This document shows, in pieces, positions 35,145 through 46,247 of a stretch of DNA of 64,000 nucleotides; position 1 is the first letter of the stretch, and each line of letters opens with the position of its first letter. A program made the translations under genes and the position numbers. The notes below the pieces were generated by a model. That model was not told the DNA's origin and made no database searches. It saw nothing but the letters and a program-made list of their open reading frames with translations. The stretch comes from Lithospermum erythrorhizon (Eukaryota; Streptophyta; Magnoliopsida; Boraginales; Boraginaceae): the NCBI GenBank assembly GCA_019722365.1, contig JADFUC010000758.1, forward strand, positions 1,488,001 through 1,552,000. Direction: 5' to 3'.

Positions 35145-36617
35145 ATGTCCACAGAACAACCACCATCACAGCCACCGCCAAATTTCTGGGGGGACATGCC
35201 GGAGGAGGAATACTACACCTCCCAAGGAGTCAAAAACACCAAATCGTATTTCGAAACACCCCATGGAAAGCTCTTCACCCAATGCTTCCTACCCTTAAAT
35301 CAAACCCAACCAATCAAAGGAACTGTTTACATGAGCCATGGCTATGGCTCAGACACAGGCTGGATGTTCCAAAGAATTTGCATGAGTTTCGCCACGTGGG
35401 GCTACGCCGTCTTTGCGGCGGACTTGTTGGGTCATGGCCGCTCCGATGGGTTGCGCTGCTACCTCGGCGACATGGAGAAGGTGGCGGCGGCGGCGTTGGA
35501 CTTTTTCAAGAATGTGAGGGAAAGTGATGAGTATGAACATTTGCCTGCTTTCTTGTTTGGTGAGTCCATGGGTGGACTTGTTACTTTGCTTATGTACTTC
35601 CAATCGGAGCCTGACACGTGGACTGGTGTGATTTTTTCGGCCCCACTTTTTGTCATTCCGGAGAATATGAAGCCATCTAAGGTAAGACATTATTGTTTTG
35701 TTTGGTCTTGATAGATTATTTAGGATATCGATCGTTCGTTAGTTTTTATGTGACAATTTTATACGTAGTGTGTGATAGACCTATGTGATAGTGTTACGTA
35801 GTTAAGTGTTTTATACGTTACATCATTTTGTAATTGAAGTTTATGTTAACTTGGATAGTTACATTTATTTTTGGATTCTTGTGGAGAGTTAAAACATTAT
35901 ATAACAAGTAAAATCTGATATTGACTTTGGCTCGAGATCAGGTTTAACTTAATTAATTAGTAATAGATTAAATGAAATGAGTCATATGTTATATTTTATG
36001 TTACATGGCTCGAGATCACGTTCAACTTGATAAATTATAAGCAAATTAAGTGAAATAGATCATAAGTAATATTGTATGTTGCACTTAACTATACTCCCTC
36101 CATATCATGACAGAGGATCCTGAGTCGCGGATTTATGTACTAACGTTTTACATTTTTTAAGGTTCATCTATTCGGATATGGACTACTATTTGGACTTGCT
36201 GACACATGGGCAGCAATGCCAGACAATAAGATGGTGGGGAAAGCAATTAGAGACAAAGAGAAGCTGAAAATAATAGCAAGCAATCCAAGAAGGTATACAG
36301 GGAAGCCAAGGGTTGGAACAATGAGGGAATTGCTTAGGGTTACCGAGTATGTACAACAAAATTTCCATAAGGTAACGACGCCGTTTCTGACGGTCCACGG
36401 AACATCCGATGGTGTCACTTGCCCCTCAGGATCAAAGTTGTTGTATGAGAAAGCTAGCAGTGAAGATAAGACTTTGAAATTGTATGAAGGAATGTATCAT
36501 TCATTGATTCAAGGTGAGCCTGATGAGAGTGCTGATCTTGTCTTGGCTGATATGAGAGCTTGGATTGATGAGAGAGTTGAGAAATATGGTCCTAAATGCA
36601 ATGGAACTACTACATAA
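35145..36617 (+). CDS. CSE: Caffeoylshikimate esterase, 330 aa
   Basis: The enzyme hydrolyses caffeoyl shikimate to caffeate and shikimate in monolignol (lignin) biosynthesis. It belongs to the monoacylglycerol-lipase-like alpha/beta hydrolases. Two exons, 35145-35681 and 36162-36617, join in phase (…MKPSK|VHLFGYG) with a GT-AG intron. The protein follows Arabidopsis CSE almost throughout: NFWGDMPEEEYYTSQGV, oxyanion motif SHGYG (64-68), AADLLGHGRSDGLR, nucleophile elbow GESMGG with Ser141, FSAPLFVIPE, LADTWAAMPDNKMVGKAI, Asp262 in HGTSDGVTCP and His292 in YEGMYHSLIQGEPDE. The catalytic triad is intact and the length is normal. There is no signal peptide, in keeping with a cytosolic or ER-associated enzyme. 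Close family members also act on monoacylglycerols or lysophospholipids, but the similarity is CSE-like over its whole length. Confidence 0.95.
36090..36125. mobile_element. Stowaway-like terminus in the CSE intron
   Basis: tatactccctccatatcatg begins like a Stowaway inverted terminus (CTCCCTCC after TA). The matching right end was not found before the exon at 36162, so this is a truncated end or chance. Confidence 0.3.
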
Positions 36618-37134
36618 CTATTGATACCTTACAACTTACTATTACGACCTATTGAATTGTGGAAGTTAGCAATGTCGTGCTATTTTAAAGAAACTATGTT
36701 TTCTCATATCTTCATTTTAAACGAAATGGCATATACATAAGCTTATTAATTTTTCTTTGTCGATTTTAAAGTGTTGATATCATTATCTCTTTTTTCTTTA
36801 AAATAGGTCTTGCTCGTTATAATGATTCGATCTCGTCACCGTTATATGAATAATATTTAAGTGATCATTGAAGCCAACATGCTTTATTAGTAATATTCGT
36901 TTTGCTTTTTCGTTAGTTGGTAGGAAAATCATGTGCCAAGTCTCACCCAACCTCATCTTTTACACGCACTTCACAACTATTTACCTATAAGTCTAAACCA
37001 ATCCATAACAGCTGTTGTTGGTATACCTATCATAGAAGAACGTGTTTCAGCGTCAAAAGTTTGATTCACGCTTCAGATAATGATGTCAAAGTGCCCCACA
37101 ATTGAAAAAGATCATAACTTTGGAATTAATATAT
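36618..37134. other. CSE 3' flank / intergenic
   Basis: Probable 3' untranslated region followed by noncoding sequence. Nothing else was recognised. Confidence 0.4.
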
Positions 37135-37772
37135 GGCTAATTTGCCATTTGTCCCATATGCTATATATTTATTTTCAATCTCTCCCTAAAATTTTAGTTT
37201 TTATCTATCTTGCCTCCTAAAGTATTTATCTTGTATGCAGCACATCCACTGTCATTTTTTAACTTATCTCAAATATCTCATTAACCCTAATTTTTACATT
37301 TAAACAAATATAAATTCATTACAAAATAAGAAAGTACTATTTTTAAAATAAAAAGTTTTTGGGAGACAAAATGCCCATTCTCTGCAGCGAGAGAAAATAA
37401 AAAGTTGTTCATGGTCACTATCTTTTATTTTTATAATTGGTAACTTTTCATCTTATTTCTTTTAGTTTTTTTAAAATTTTTTTTTTCATTATAATTTTAT
37501 TATAAAAATAATAAAATAATTTGCACAGACAAGACTGTGCACATATAACTAGTTTAGGGATAAAATAGTACTTTCATATTTTATAATAAATTTATGTTTG
37601 TTTAAATGTGAAGATTGAGGAGTTCAAGGGACATTGAAGACGAAAAAAATAGTTTAGGGACAAGGCAGACTAAGACAAAATACTTTCTCAGTGACTCGAT
37701 TAAGCCCCGAGAAACTTAAGAGGGCAGATTGAAAATAAACGCATAATATAGGAGACAAACGGCAAATTAACC
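37135..37772. mobile_element. Foldback / non-autonomous MULE-like element, 638 bp
   Basis: The left arm starts GGCTAATTTGCCATTTGTCC. The reverse complement of the right arm starts GGTTAATTTGCCGTTTGTCT. The arms pair, with mismatches and indels, for about 200 bp through ttattttcaatct, ttttacatttaaacaaat-like and ataagaaagtacta blocks. Flanks TTAATATAT (37126-37134) and TAAATATAT (37773-37781) make a 9-bp duplication with one mismatch, the size expected for Mutator-like elements. There is almost no interior and no coding capacity. It is related to 28501-29758. Confidence 0.7.
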
Positions 37773-38304
37773 TAAATATATCCAACTCTATCCGAAGTGC
37801 CATTGCACTAGTAAACCAATGACGATTAAACATACAAAGCATACAGCTTTTGTCAATCATTATTTATTCTGTACTCAAAACAACAAGGATATCTCAAGAT
37901 GAGCTAAACATCTCATCTTAAGATATATGAAGGGGATTGCATAGCAAGACATTTATTTCTTAAGAAAGGAATGTGTCCAATAATAGTAAATAAAAAAATA
38001 AACTATTTGAGAGGGGATGTTTGAGGAAAGAAAAGATAAAAACACGCTAGTTTTGGCTCAGGTTGGTATGCATGTGAAGTGGAAGAATGGAAAGATGGGA
38101 ATATAGAATAATCGAAAAATTTGCATCTGCGGAAGGGGATTATCCGTTCCAAATGAGCAAATATAACTTACTAGCATGAACAGCTCCATAAGGTATAAAT
38201 ATGTACCCTCTCCCTCCACTTGCGAACATACAAGACTTCCCTGTCTTTCCCTATAGTTTCCACACCAGGCATGGCCATAACAATAACAGTTATAGTAAGA
38301 GAGC

Positions 38305-40078
38305 TCAAGCTGCCTTGGTTGGCCATGTTGCTTGAGCTGACATGATTATTCCAACAATCACACCAAAGAGTCCGAGAGCACTTCCAAAAATCTCAATCAC
38401 AAGGATCTTGACAAAGAGTGAAGAATTTTGAGCATCGGATAAGGCACAACTGCTTCCAATAATCCCGACGCACAATCTCCGATTTAGGAAGAAAAGGAAA
38501 CATTTAGAACCTGAAAGCATTAAGAAATACATGACTTTCTAAGAAGTCTTGAATTTCGTCAGAAACTTACCCACAAACAAGATTGGCGAAGCCAACTATT
38601 AATCCAGATGCAAAGATAGAGTAGCCTGCTCTAAGGGATTCTGCTGCATAGATTTGGGAGGCAGGAACACTTTCCAGCTTGGTTTGAAGAATGATGGCCA
38701 CAATAACACCATAAATAGCAACCGCTTCACAGAAGATAACACTGAGAGACGAGTAAGAATCTTGGACGTTAGACACATAGTAGAATTAGGAGAACAGTCA
38801 ACGAGCCCCAATATTTGCAAATGCTAATAGCAAAGCTGAGCATGTAATAAAAATATGGCTTAGAAATGCAAGAATTTAACCAACACAAAATTTGCAGTAA
38901 TACCAATCTACCACTCATGGTCTCTCAAAAAGATACACTAAGAATGCTAAAGCAGCATATATTACACAGTGAAGTTGCCATGTCAAAAAGCTAATCGCAA
39001 GGCCGAATTTACTTCAGATAAACAAATTGCATGTTGGCTACTCTAGCAGACTAGCATTGATAACTGGGATGCTTATATCTCAATATTTGTTACCGTACGT
39101 CTTACAGTTTCTGGTCACAATGAATTATCATTTTTAAAGCTACAAAGCATCAAATAACGGCATGCTGCCATGTTATCATCGACCTTCACTAATCAAATTT
39201 GCAACTTTTTCGAAGAATATCAGTATATGAGTTGACTAGGTCCAACAGTTTCATCAAAACCATCAAAATCAAGCTTGCAATGTACTTTAAGACGCGACAC
39301 TTTGCTCCAATGAGGCAAAATCGGTATTTTAAGTTCTCAAATACACCATTCACCACCTTAAATAATACTCCCTCCATCCCAAAATGATTGTCCACTTTAA
39401 TTTTTAATGGTCAAACTTAACAAAACTTTATAGCCTTAATTGACGCACATAACCTCAATTTGAATCAATATTATCATATTAATACTAAAATACATAAAAA
39501 AAATCCAATCTTTGATATATTTTTCAAAACAGAACAAGCAAAATTACCTAATCAAATTTTTGGAAGTAATCCGAGGAGCTTTAATCGCTGCACCAATCAA
39601 ACTACTCCCAGTAATATAAATCCCCCTACAATTCAAACAAAACAAATTCAAAATTAGGTCTTCTAATCATCAATTACCAGAATACTACATAATTAAAATT
39701 AAATATGAATAAATCAATAAATCCCCATTAAATTCAAACAATATAAATTCCAAACTAGGGTCTTTTAACTAAATAAACTACCAGAATAATAAATAATTGA
39801 TATTAAATATGAATAAATCATTAAATCCGCCCTCCCAAATTCAAAATTAGTGTCTTATTAAATGATTGAGATTAAATAGGAATAAATAAATTGAAAATTA
39901 ATTTTGAAAAAAGTAAATAATGAGAATAATAAACGATTTGGATAAAATGGGAAAAAATGTTTGAGTACCAGGCGGCGCCGAGGACGGAGACGCCGATGGC
40001 AACGGCAATGCCGATGGCGGAGAAGGTGTAGGGTGAGATCTGTACCAATGCTCGCGACCATGATGATGAATTTGCCAT
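38305..40078 (-). CDS. VHA-c'': V-type proton ATPase proteolipid subunit c'', 176 aa
   Basis: A subunit of the rotating proteolipid ring of the vacuolar H+-ATPase, which carries protons across endomembranes. Four exons: 39969-40078, 39548-39625, 38571-38741 and 38305-38476, in phase, 531 nt with stop. The sequence matches plant c'' nearly throughout: [100 protein letters not shown] and [20 protein letters not shown]. Four or five hydrophobic helices are evident. The proton-carrying Glu is visible in [11 protein letters not shown] (residue 68). The length is close to the usual 175-180 aa. All introns are GT-AG, though the last acceptor (CGGAG) is unusual. No lesion was seen. The N-terminus [12 protein letters not shown] is shorter and more variable than the core. 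Confidence 0.95.
39369..39400. mobile_element. Stowaway-like terminus in a VHA-c'' intron
   Basis: taatactccctccatcccaa has the TA plus CTCCCTCCATCCC signature of a Stowaway end. No complementary right end lies before the exon at 39548, so it is a solo or truncated end. Confidence 0.4.
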
Positions 40079-41349
40079 GTTTGACTCGATAAGCTCAAAT
40101 CATCAATTCATTTCGAGTTTTATTCATTTGGATATTGGATTAAATACAGAGCATTTTAATGCGATTTTATTCGAATATTGTTTATTATAAATTTTTATGT
40201 AATGGTTATAGTGTATTCACGTACACTTAAATATAACATCATAATACAAAAAATGGTAGAAATTTAATAATAATAAAAAGAGTAACCAACTTAATATTTT
40301 GAGTACATTGATAACTACTACATAATATATATTATGGGAGTTATTTTTTAAATTATCTTTTAAATTGAACAAATGACAAATAAATGAAATGCCTCATGAA
40401 TAAGCTTAGATGAATTTAAAGAACTTTCACCAAAGAAACAAATTTTGGACTTTCACTTTATATATAATATAGATAACACCCTAAAAAATAAAATTAAATT
40501 TGTTATTTCAACTTTACATGAAATTTCAATATAGAAAAAAAAAAAAGTATAGAGATATTTCAGCACCCAAAATTTAGAGTGACACATCCTCCGACTTACT
40601 GCGTCCGATTGATCACAGGACGAGGAAACCGGCCCAGTGTAGCCCGGTTTCGCTTTTTTAATATAAGAACAAAAAATGAGATTTCTTCAATTTCGAAAAA
40701 AGAGTTAGATTTTGAGATGGAAGTAGCACAATACTAACGACGATAATTAAACACCGATCTGACTCGGCGAAAGCCCGGACAACGAATAACAACTAGAAGT
40801 AGTCATGATCTCCATAAAACATTTGACATCACCAAAGAGAATATGACTATAGGTGCACATAATCGAATTGAGTTTGAGTTGGAGAATTTTAGTTTGACTT
40901 AATTACTATTCATGTCGAAACTGCCACTCAACTCATTTTGTTTTGTTGAGACGAGCACTAAGTCTAGACTAATGACCAACTCATTGTTGACTCACCGGAA
41001 CCTAACTAAACGAGTTGCTTGGTATGATTCGATTCATCCACACTTTTCAAGAATGAAAATTTGACATTAATGAATCCAACCGTTTTTAGGTCCTTTCCAC
41101 GTATGTTCATTTTTTGTTCTACAAAATTGTATAATGACGTTTGATTAATACGTGATACGCGCCTGGCACCAGGGCAGCCGTCTGATTTAGTTAAATCATG
41201 GAAAATGTGGGAAGGTCGAGATTAATGCACTTTCGGATGGGTCATAGCCACCCACTATCTGCCTTGTTATTTCGGCATAGCCGGAGTAACCACATGACAG
41301 GGGCATGGCTGGATTCGCTGACAATTCTTCTTCCAACTCGCAGGATCGT
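40079..41349. other. VHA-c'' promoter side and intergenic spacer
   Basis: Noncoding and AT-rich. A GC-rich palindrome, aaccggcccagtgtagcccggtt, lies near 40627-40649. No gene recognised. Confidence 0.35.
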
Positions 41350-41585
41350 TTTATACTCCGTTTTTTATAGTTATACGTTTTGAAGTAAAAAATTATTTTT
41401 TATAGTTGTCGTTTTTAGCATAATAAATAGTCTTTTATATCTTGAAATAAACAATCAACCAATGATATTGTTTGATTGATTTCATGCGTCACTACGTTTC
41501 GATGCGTTTTCACTATTTTTCTTTTCTTAATTTATGTGCAAATGGCTAAAACGGCTTGATTAAAAAAGCAGTAATATTTTGATTT
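41350..41585 (-). mobile_element. MITE-like element, copy 2 of a two-copy family
   Basis: The reverse strand contains cgttttagccatttgcacat followed by aaattaagaaaa, identical to the copy at 31411-31625. An interior block, attggttg(a)ttgttt, is also shared. Ends are tatactccgttttttatagt on the left and ttaaaaaagcagtaatattt on the right. Confidence 0.55.
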
Positions 41586-44500
41586 TGAAAATTTTAATAT
41601 TTTTCCATTACCTAACAAAATATGAAGTTCATAAATAATTCTATACTACGAAGAAATGATAAAGGATATAGGAAAATATAACTTACTCCGTAATAAAATT
41701 AAAAGCTTGTAAAATTTGAAGGGTTAATGGCGGGAGCGATCAACATGTTTAAGAAAAGTGTCTCAACACACTTCCGTTAACTTTTCACGTGAGATTATCC
41801 CCATTAAGCGTGTCATGTGCATAACGTGTAATGCGTATTTCACGGGGACATTTTTACGGTTTACAATACAATATTTTTTTATACAAAAATAGAAAAATAA
41901 AAACCCCACATTATTCATTATCGCCACTGCTACTCTGTCTCCTCTCGGCACAATCACGTATCAAGGCATAAGGCCACCGCGCCACACAACACCGACCACC
42001 GCCCACTACTTGACGGCCGCCCGCCCCCCGCCCCGTAGGGCACCAACAAAAATTCACACACGTGGCCCAAGCGGAAGCTGAGCTCTCAGGCATACATCAC
42101 TTTGGCTTGAAACAAATTCAAAGCAAGCGGGTACACACCCCGTCCAATTACTGACGAAAAGTGAAACTTTATTTAAGGTGGCTTTATGTTTAATTGTCAC
42201 ATTTTAACAAGAAGCTTAAAGAAAAGAACTCAAAATGCTAACCGTTTGGGCCGAAAGAACACCGGTAGCTAAAAGCTGGAAAACAACAGCACTGGGACAA
42301 GAAGCCGTCTTCAAAGGAAAAAAATTGACAACCTATTAAACACTCCATCCGTGCCGGCCTTTCACCGACCTTACGAGTCAAAGTCAACAGTGCGACGCCA
42401 AACTAAAAAATGGGTCAATAAGATTGCTTGGCTTTAGGATCAAGATGTACTTTTTATAGTAAAATAAATAATGGGTCATTAATTTTAAGAAGAATTTGAG
42501 AGCTACCACTTATTCTAGTTTAAGTAAATATAAAAGCAAAAATTAAACATCCTTCCCCACTTAACTTTCCTTTAACGCTGACAGCGAACACCGTCCATTG
42601 CCAACCACACTTGTCACTAGGCTAAGCGAACTTTCCCCATTTCGTCTTCATATTGCAATTATTACATGAATTTATCAAACATAAAAGGGAAATTAGAAGA
42701 ACAAAAGTCAACAATGGGTTTGTGAAAATCCTTCTACGTGCTTTATAAACCGAAAAAAGATGATATATTGAATTGTTTATTTGTTAATTACTCTTATGGA
42801 GGAGAGTGGGGTAGTAACGAAGGTCGATGGTAGTGACCGGCGGAAAGCAGATTGTGTCGGGGGGATGGGGGGAAGGCGATTGGGGGAAGAGGGGTTGTAT
42901 TTTTGATTTTATATTTGAAAAATAGTTAGCGAAATGAGCCGAAATACATAATGAATAGTCATGTGCAAATCACGATGCGATAATAAAGCGATAGTAGCAG
43001 TCGGGTGATTGGTAAAGCGTTTTGAAAGATATGTAATTAGTGGAGCGTTTTAAAACTGAATGGTGGTGAAAATATTTGGCGAGAAGCATGGAATTAAATT
43101 CGCGGCGTGAATTTAATCAAATAGAATTGCAAAGATGCCATTCCACTATTCATTGATTGGTTTCAACTTCTGGCCGGTGAAATGAAAACGTCGAATCTAT
43201 TCCTTTACAATAAATAAAATGTCATTTTCAGATGAGAACTGGCCATATTCGGCTTTTCACTCATAACTTGAATTTAAGTGATAAATTATATCCTGAAAGT
43301 TTTATTTTAAATTTATAAGTGATCGTTTGATTGCTCAGTATAACTTTGTATTGAAGTTTGTATTGTCTCTTAATATTTTTTTTCTATTGGTTTGATAAAC
43401 GTTTATATAAATGAAAATTGTAATACGATGATGATTTTATTTAATAAAGCAACTTTTATCTTCAAGCTGATCGAATAAATTTAAGGCCAGAGAAGTATTA
43501 AATTATACTCCGTATAGTTTTAAAAAAATGTCGAGGATACCATGTGAACTAATACCCTCTCTTGCAAATTGGATTTTTTTGGAACGATTCCCAAGTTTAT
43601 ACTGTACTTTTCTTCGAGTTTGTTTTTGTGAATTTTCGTACATTATTAATTCCAACAAACTTATAAAATAAAGTGATCGAAATTAATAATTGTGGAGTGG
43701 GTAATTGTTCAAAAAGAAATATATCTATTTAATCACAACCATATCCCATTCAGTTTGATTGGAGTCTTGATTAAGAGTATTATTTGAGCTATAAATTTAG
43801 ATTAAAAAAAATTATTAACCATCTCTCAAAATAATCAATTTGCTTAATGACAAGCGTGGAACCATATATAGTAATGGCTAATGATTACATATCCAGGATA
43901 TACCTTAGTCATTCGACATTATTGAATAAGTGTTGTTAATTGTGATATCTCTCTTATTTATTTAGTTATTGCTAAAATTTGATGTATTTTCAAATGAATG
44001 ATAGTTCAAGTAGATGATGAACTCATTATCTCCAATTAACAAATAAAATACATTTATTAGATTGATTTATTTTTACAAGGTGATTACGTTCGTCAAGTAA
44101 CATTCAATAACGTTATTAATCACAATGTGGACATTTGTGTTGGGTTTGACCATATAAAGGAAATAAATAATTTATACTTTTTTTGGCAACCTTTAGAGCT
44201 AGACACACTTGTGGTTAGTTATAGTTAAAAATATTGCTAGAATATATGATAATTTAATTATGTAACGTTCTTAATAACTTATAATGTCTAATAACTTAAT
44301 GGATTTACCAGACATTCCCGCGAATTTTCTTACAAACTTGATTATTAGAAAAAAAATAGAAATTTTTATATTTTGATCATATAATATTCGTGACATATAA
44401 CATTATTCATTGTTATTGTTAATTAAACTATGTTTGGATACTTCGTTTCTCGAACCTGAAAATTTATCCTTAATAAATTAATTTAACTAACATATATGAA

Positions 44501-46063
44501 ATGTTAAACTGAGTATAGTATAGTGGTAGAGCACATAGACAACTGTTACTAAATTTTTCTGAATAGAATCTAATAATAAGACAAGTAAAATATTTGTAAA
44601 CCTTATTTAAGGCAAAAGAGTTGATGTTATCATTGTTGTGGGCACTTGTTTTGACATAGGAACAAGTTGGTAGGTGGTAACATTGGGGCTGTTGAAGTTG
44701 CTTAGTATGTGGCTGCTGCTTCTAATTGTTAAATTAAACCTTATGAGCACTTCAAGTTCTCTACGATTTCAATTATTAAAAGTGGTCTCTTAGTGATGAC
44801 CCCAAATAATGGCAAAAACCAAAAACGGAGTATTAATTAAGTATATAAATATTAGCAACGTGATCATGCCTAATTTCTCTTGTTTCCGAACGCGACAATT
44901 CATTACAAAAAAGAGCTATTTGTAACTATATGTTTTATTGGATTGGAGGTTACATTTAATCGCGTGAACAAATAAAGTATTCTGTAAGTATGCTTCTAAT
45001 TTTAGTTTTTCTTGAAAAATCGGTCTTTATAAACAAAATTATTCTAGTCCAAAATCTTATTATTATGAATAATATTAAATGATTACTAAACTAACGGTGA
45101 ATTAAAAAAAAAAGTTGGTATGACTGACCATGAGCCAACTTTCAGTAAATGTTCAATTAATCTGCATGCCTAATTTATACTGCCTTCATCTTGATTATTT
45201 AGTTTAAAATTAATGATTAATTTTTTAAATTTTAAGTTTAATTCTTATTTGTATATGTTATAATATTTGGTGAAAAAGATTTTAGACAATTTGCAGTCTA
45301 AATTTATTTGACATAATTAATTATTTTGTCAAAAATAATCCAAAACAATTTAAACCTAACATGCTAATTATATATGCAAATTAAGGTTATAAAATTTTCA
45401 AATTTAGATTGTCGTAAATGAAACCAGACAATGTTCGTGAAATATAAGAAAAAGTTCAAAATTCAAACATACAAATATAGAATGATATATTCAACTATTT
45501 AGAATAAGTGATTGTTTAAATTAAAATGCTTATCTCGAATATTCAATTGTTTTCTCTATACATTTTTATCTTTATAAAAATTTCATTTATTATCTTAAAA
45601 TATAACGGTAACCTCTCATGAAACACAAAACAATATAATTACATTCTTTTAATAAATTACTTTTATCCAAACAATCCATACAAGTATTGTTTTTTTTTTA
45701 AAAAAAAAAAAAATCTACTACTATTAAGTAATTTATTGAGTCTGTCACCTTGATTTTCCGCAACCCTATGTGAATTCTGGCAAAATTATGGGACTTCTGT
45801 TCTGGTGAACAAAATCACAAGGCCTAAAATAAATTTTAATATATTCACCAACCTCCTCCAGTAACATTATACACACATTTAAATAATATTAACATGAAAT
45901 AACAATTTTATCGCTTAATAAAAGCTTACATGGTATTATGACTTTTCGAATAAAGGAGGCGAAATAATCATTTAAATTCTGAAAATCGTCTTATTTGGGT
46001 GTGGCATATAACAGCTGAGCTGTTAGCCCCCACCCCACCCCCAAAGCAATATAGCAAGATATT
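41586..46063. other. Long intergenic region, no gene recognised
   Basis: Mostly AT-rich. Near 41755-41800 the words acttccgttaacttttcacg and tgagattatcc resemble, on the reverse strand, sequence at 51990-52030 and may be a repeat end. A C-rich patch lies at 41975-42035 and a G-rich patch at 42800-42900. No exon similarity was seen in either. Confidence 0.35.
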
Positions 46064-46070
46064 TATAAAT
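46064..46070 (+). promoter_or_regulatory. TATA box of the plastid ATP/ADP carrier gene
   Basis: TATAAAT about 180 bp upstream of the start codon at 46248, followed by a pyrimidine-rich leader (ctttctttttctcctc), typical of plant 5' leaders. Confidence 0.45.
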
Positions 46071-46247
46071 TATACACTATCTTTTCTTCAAACCCTTTCT
46101 TTTTCTCCTCAAAACCTTATCATCTCCTTCCCATATCTCTCATTTCTCTCTTTTTCTTTAATGCTTAGTGCTTAAACATAAATTTTGGGTTTTGGGTTTT
46201 TCTCTTAATTCATAAAGAGAGAAATAGGAGTGAAAAAATAGAGAAAA

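Noticed and set aside
35042..35527. 161-codon frame overlapping CSE
   Set aside because: It overlaps the first CSE exon in another frame and has no family similarity. The CSE frame explains the sequence.
40627..40649. Palindrome aaccgg...ccggtt
   Set aside because: A single short stem in intergenic DNA with no neighbouring terminal repeat or gene to give it meaning.
41911..42093. Cys/Gly-rich minus-strand frame in a C-rich patch
   Set aside because: Composition-driven and only 60 codons, with no supporting signals.
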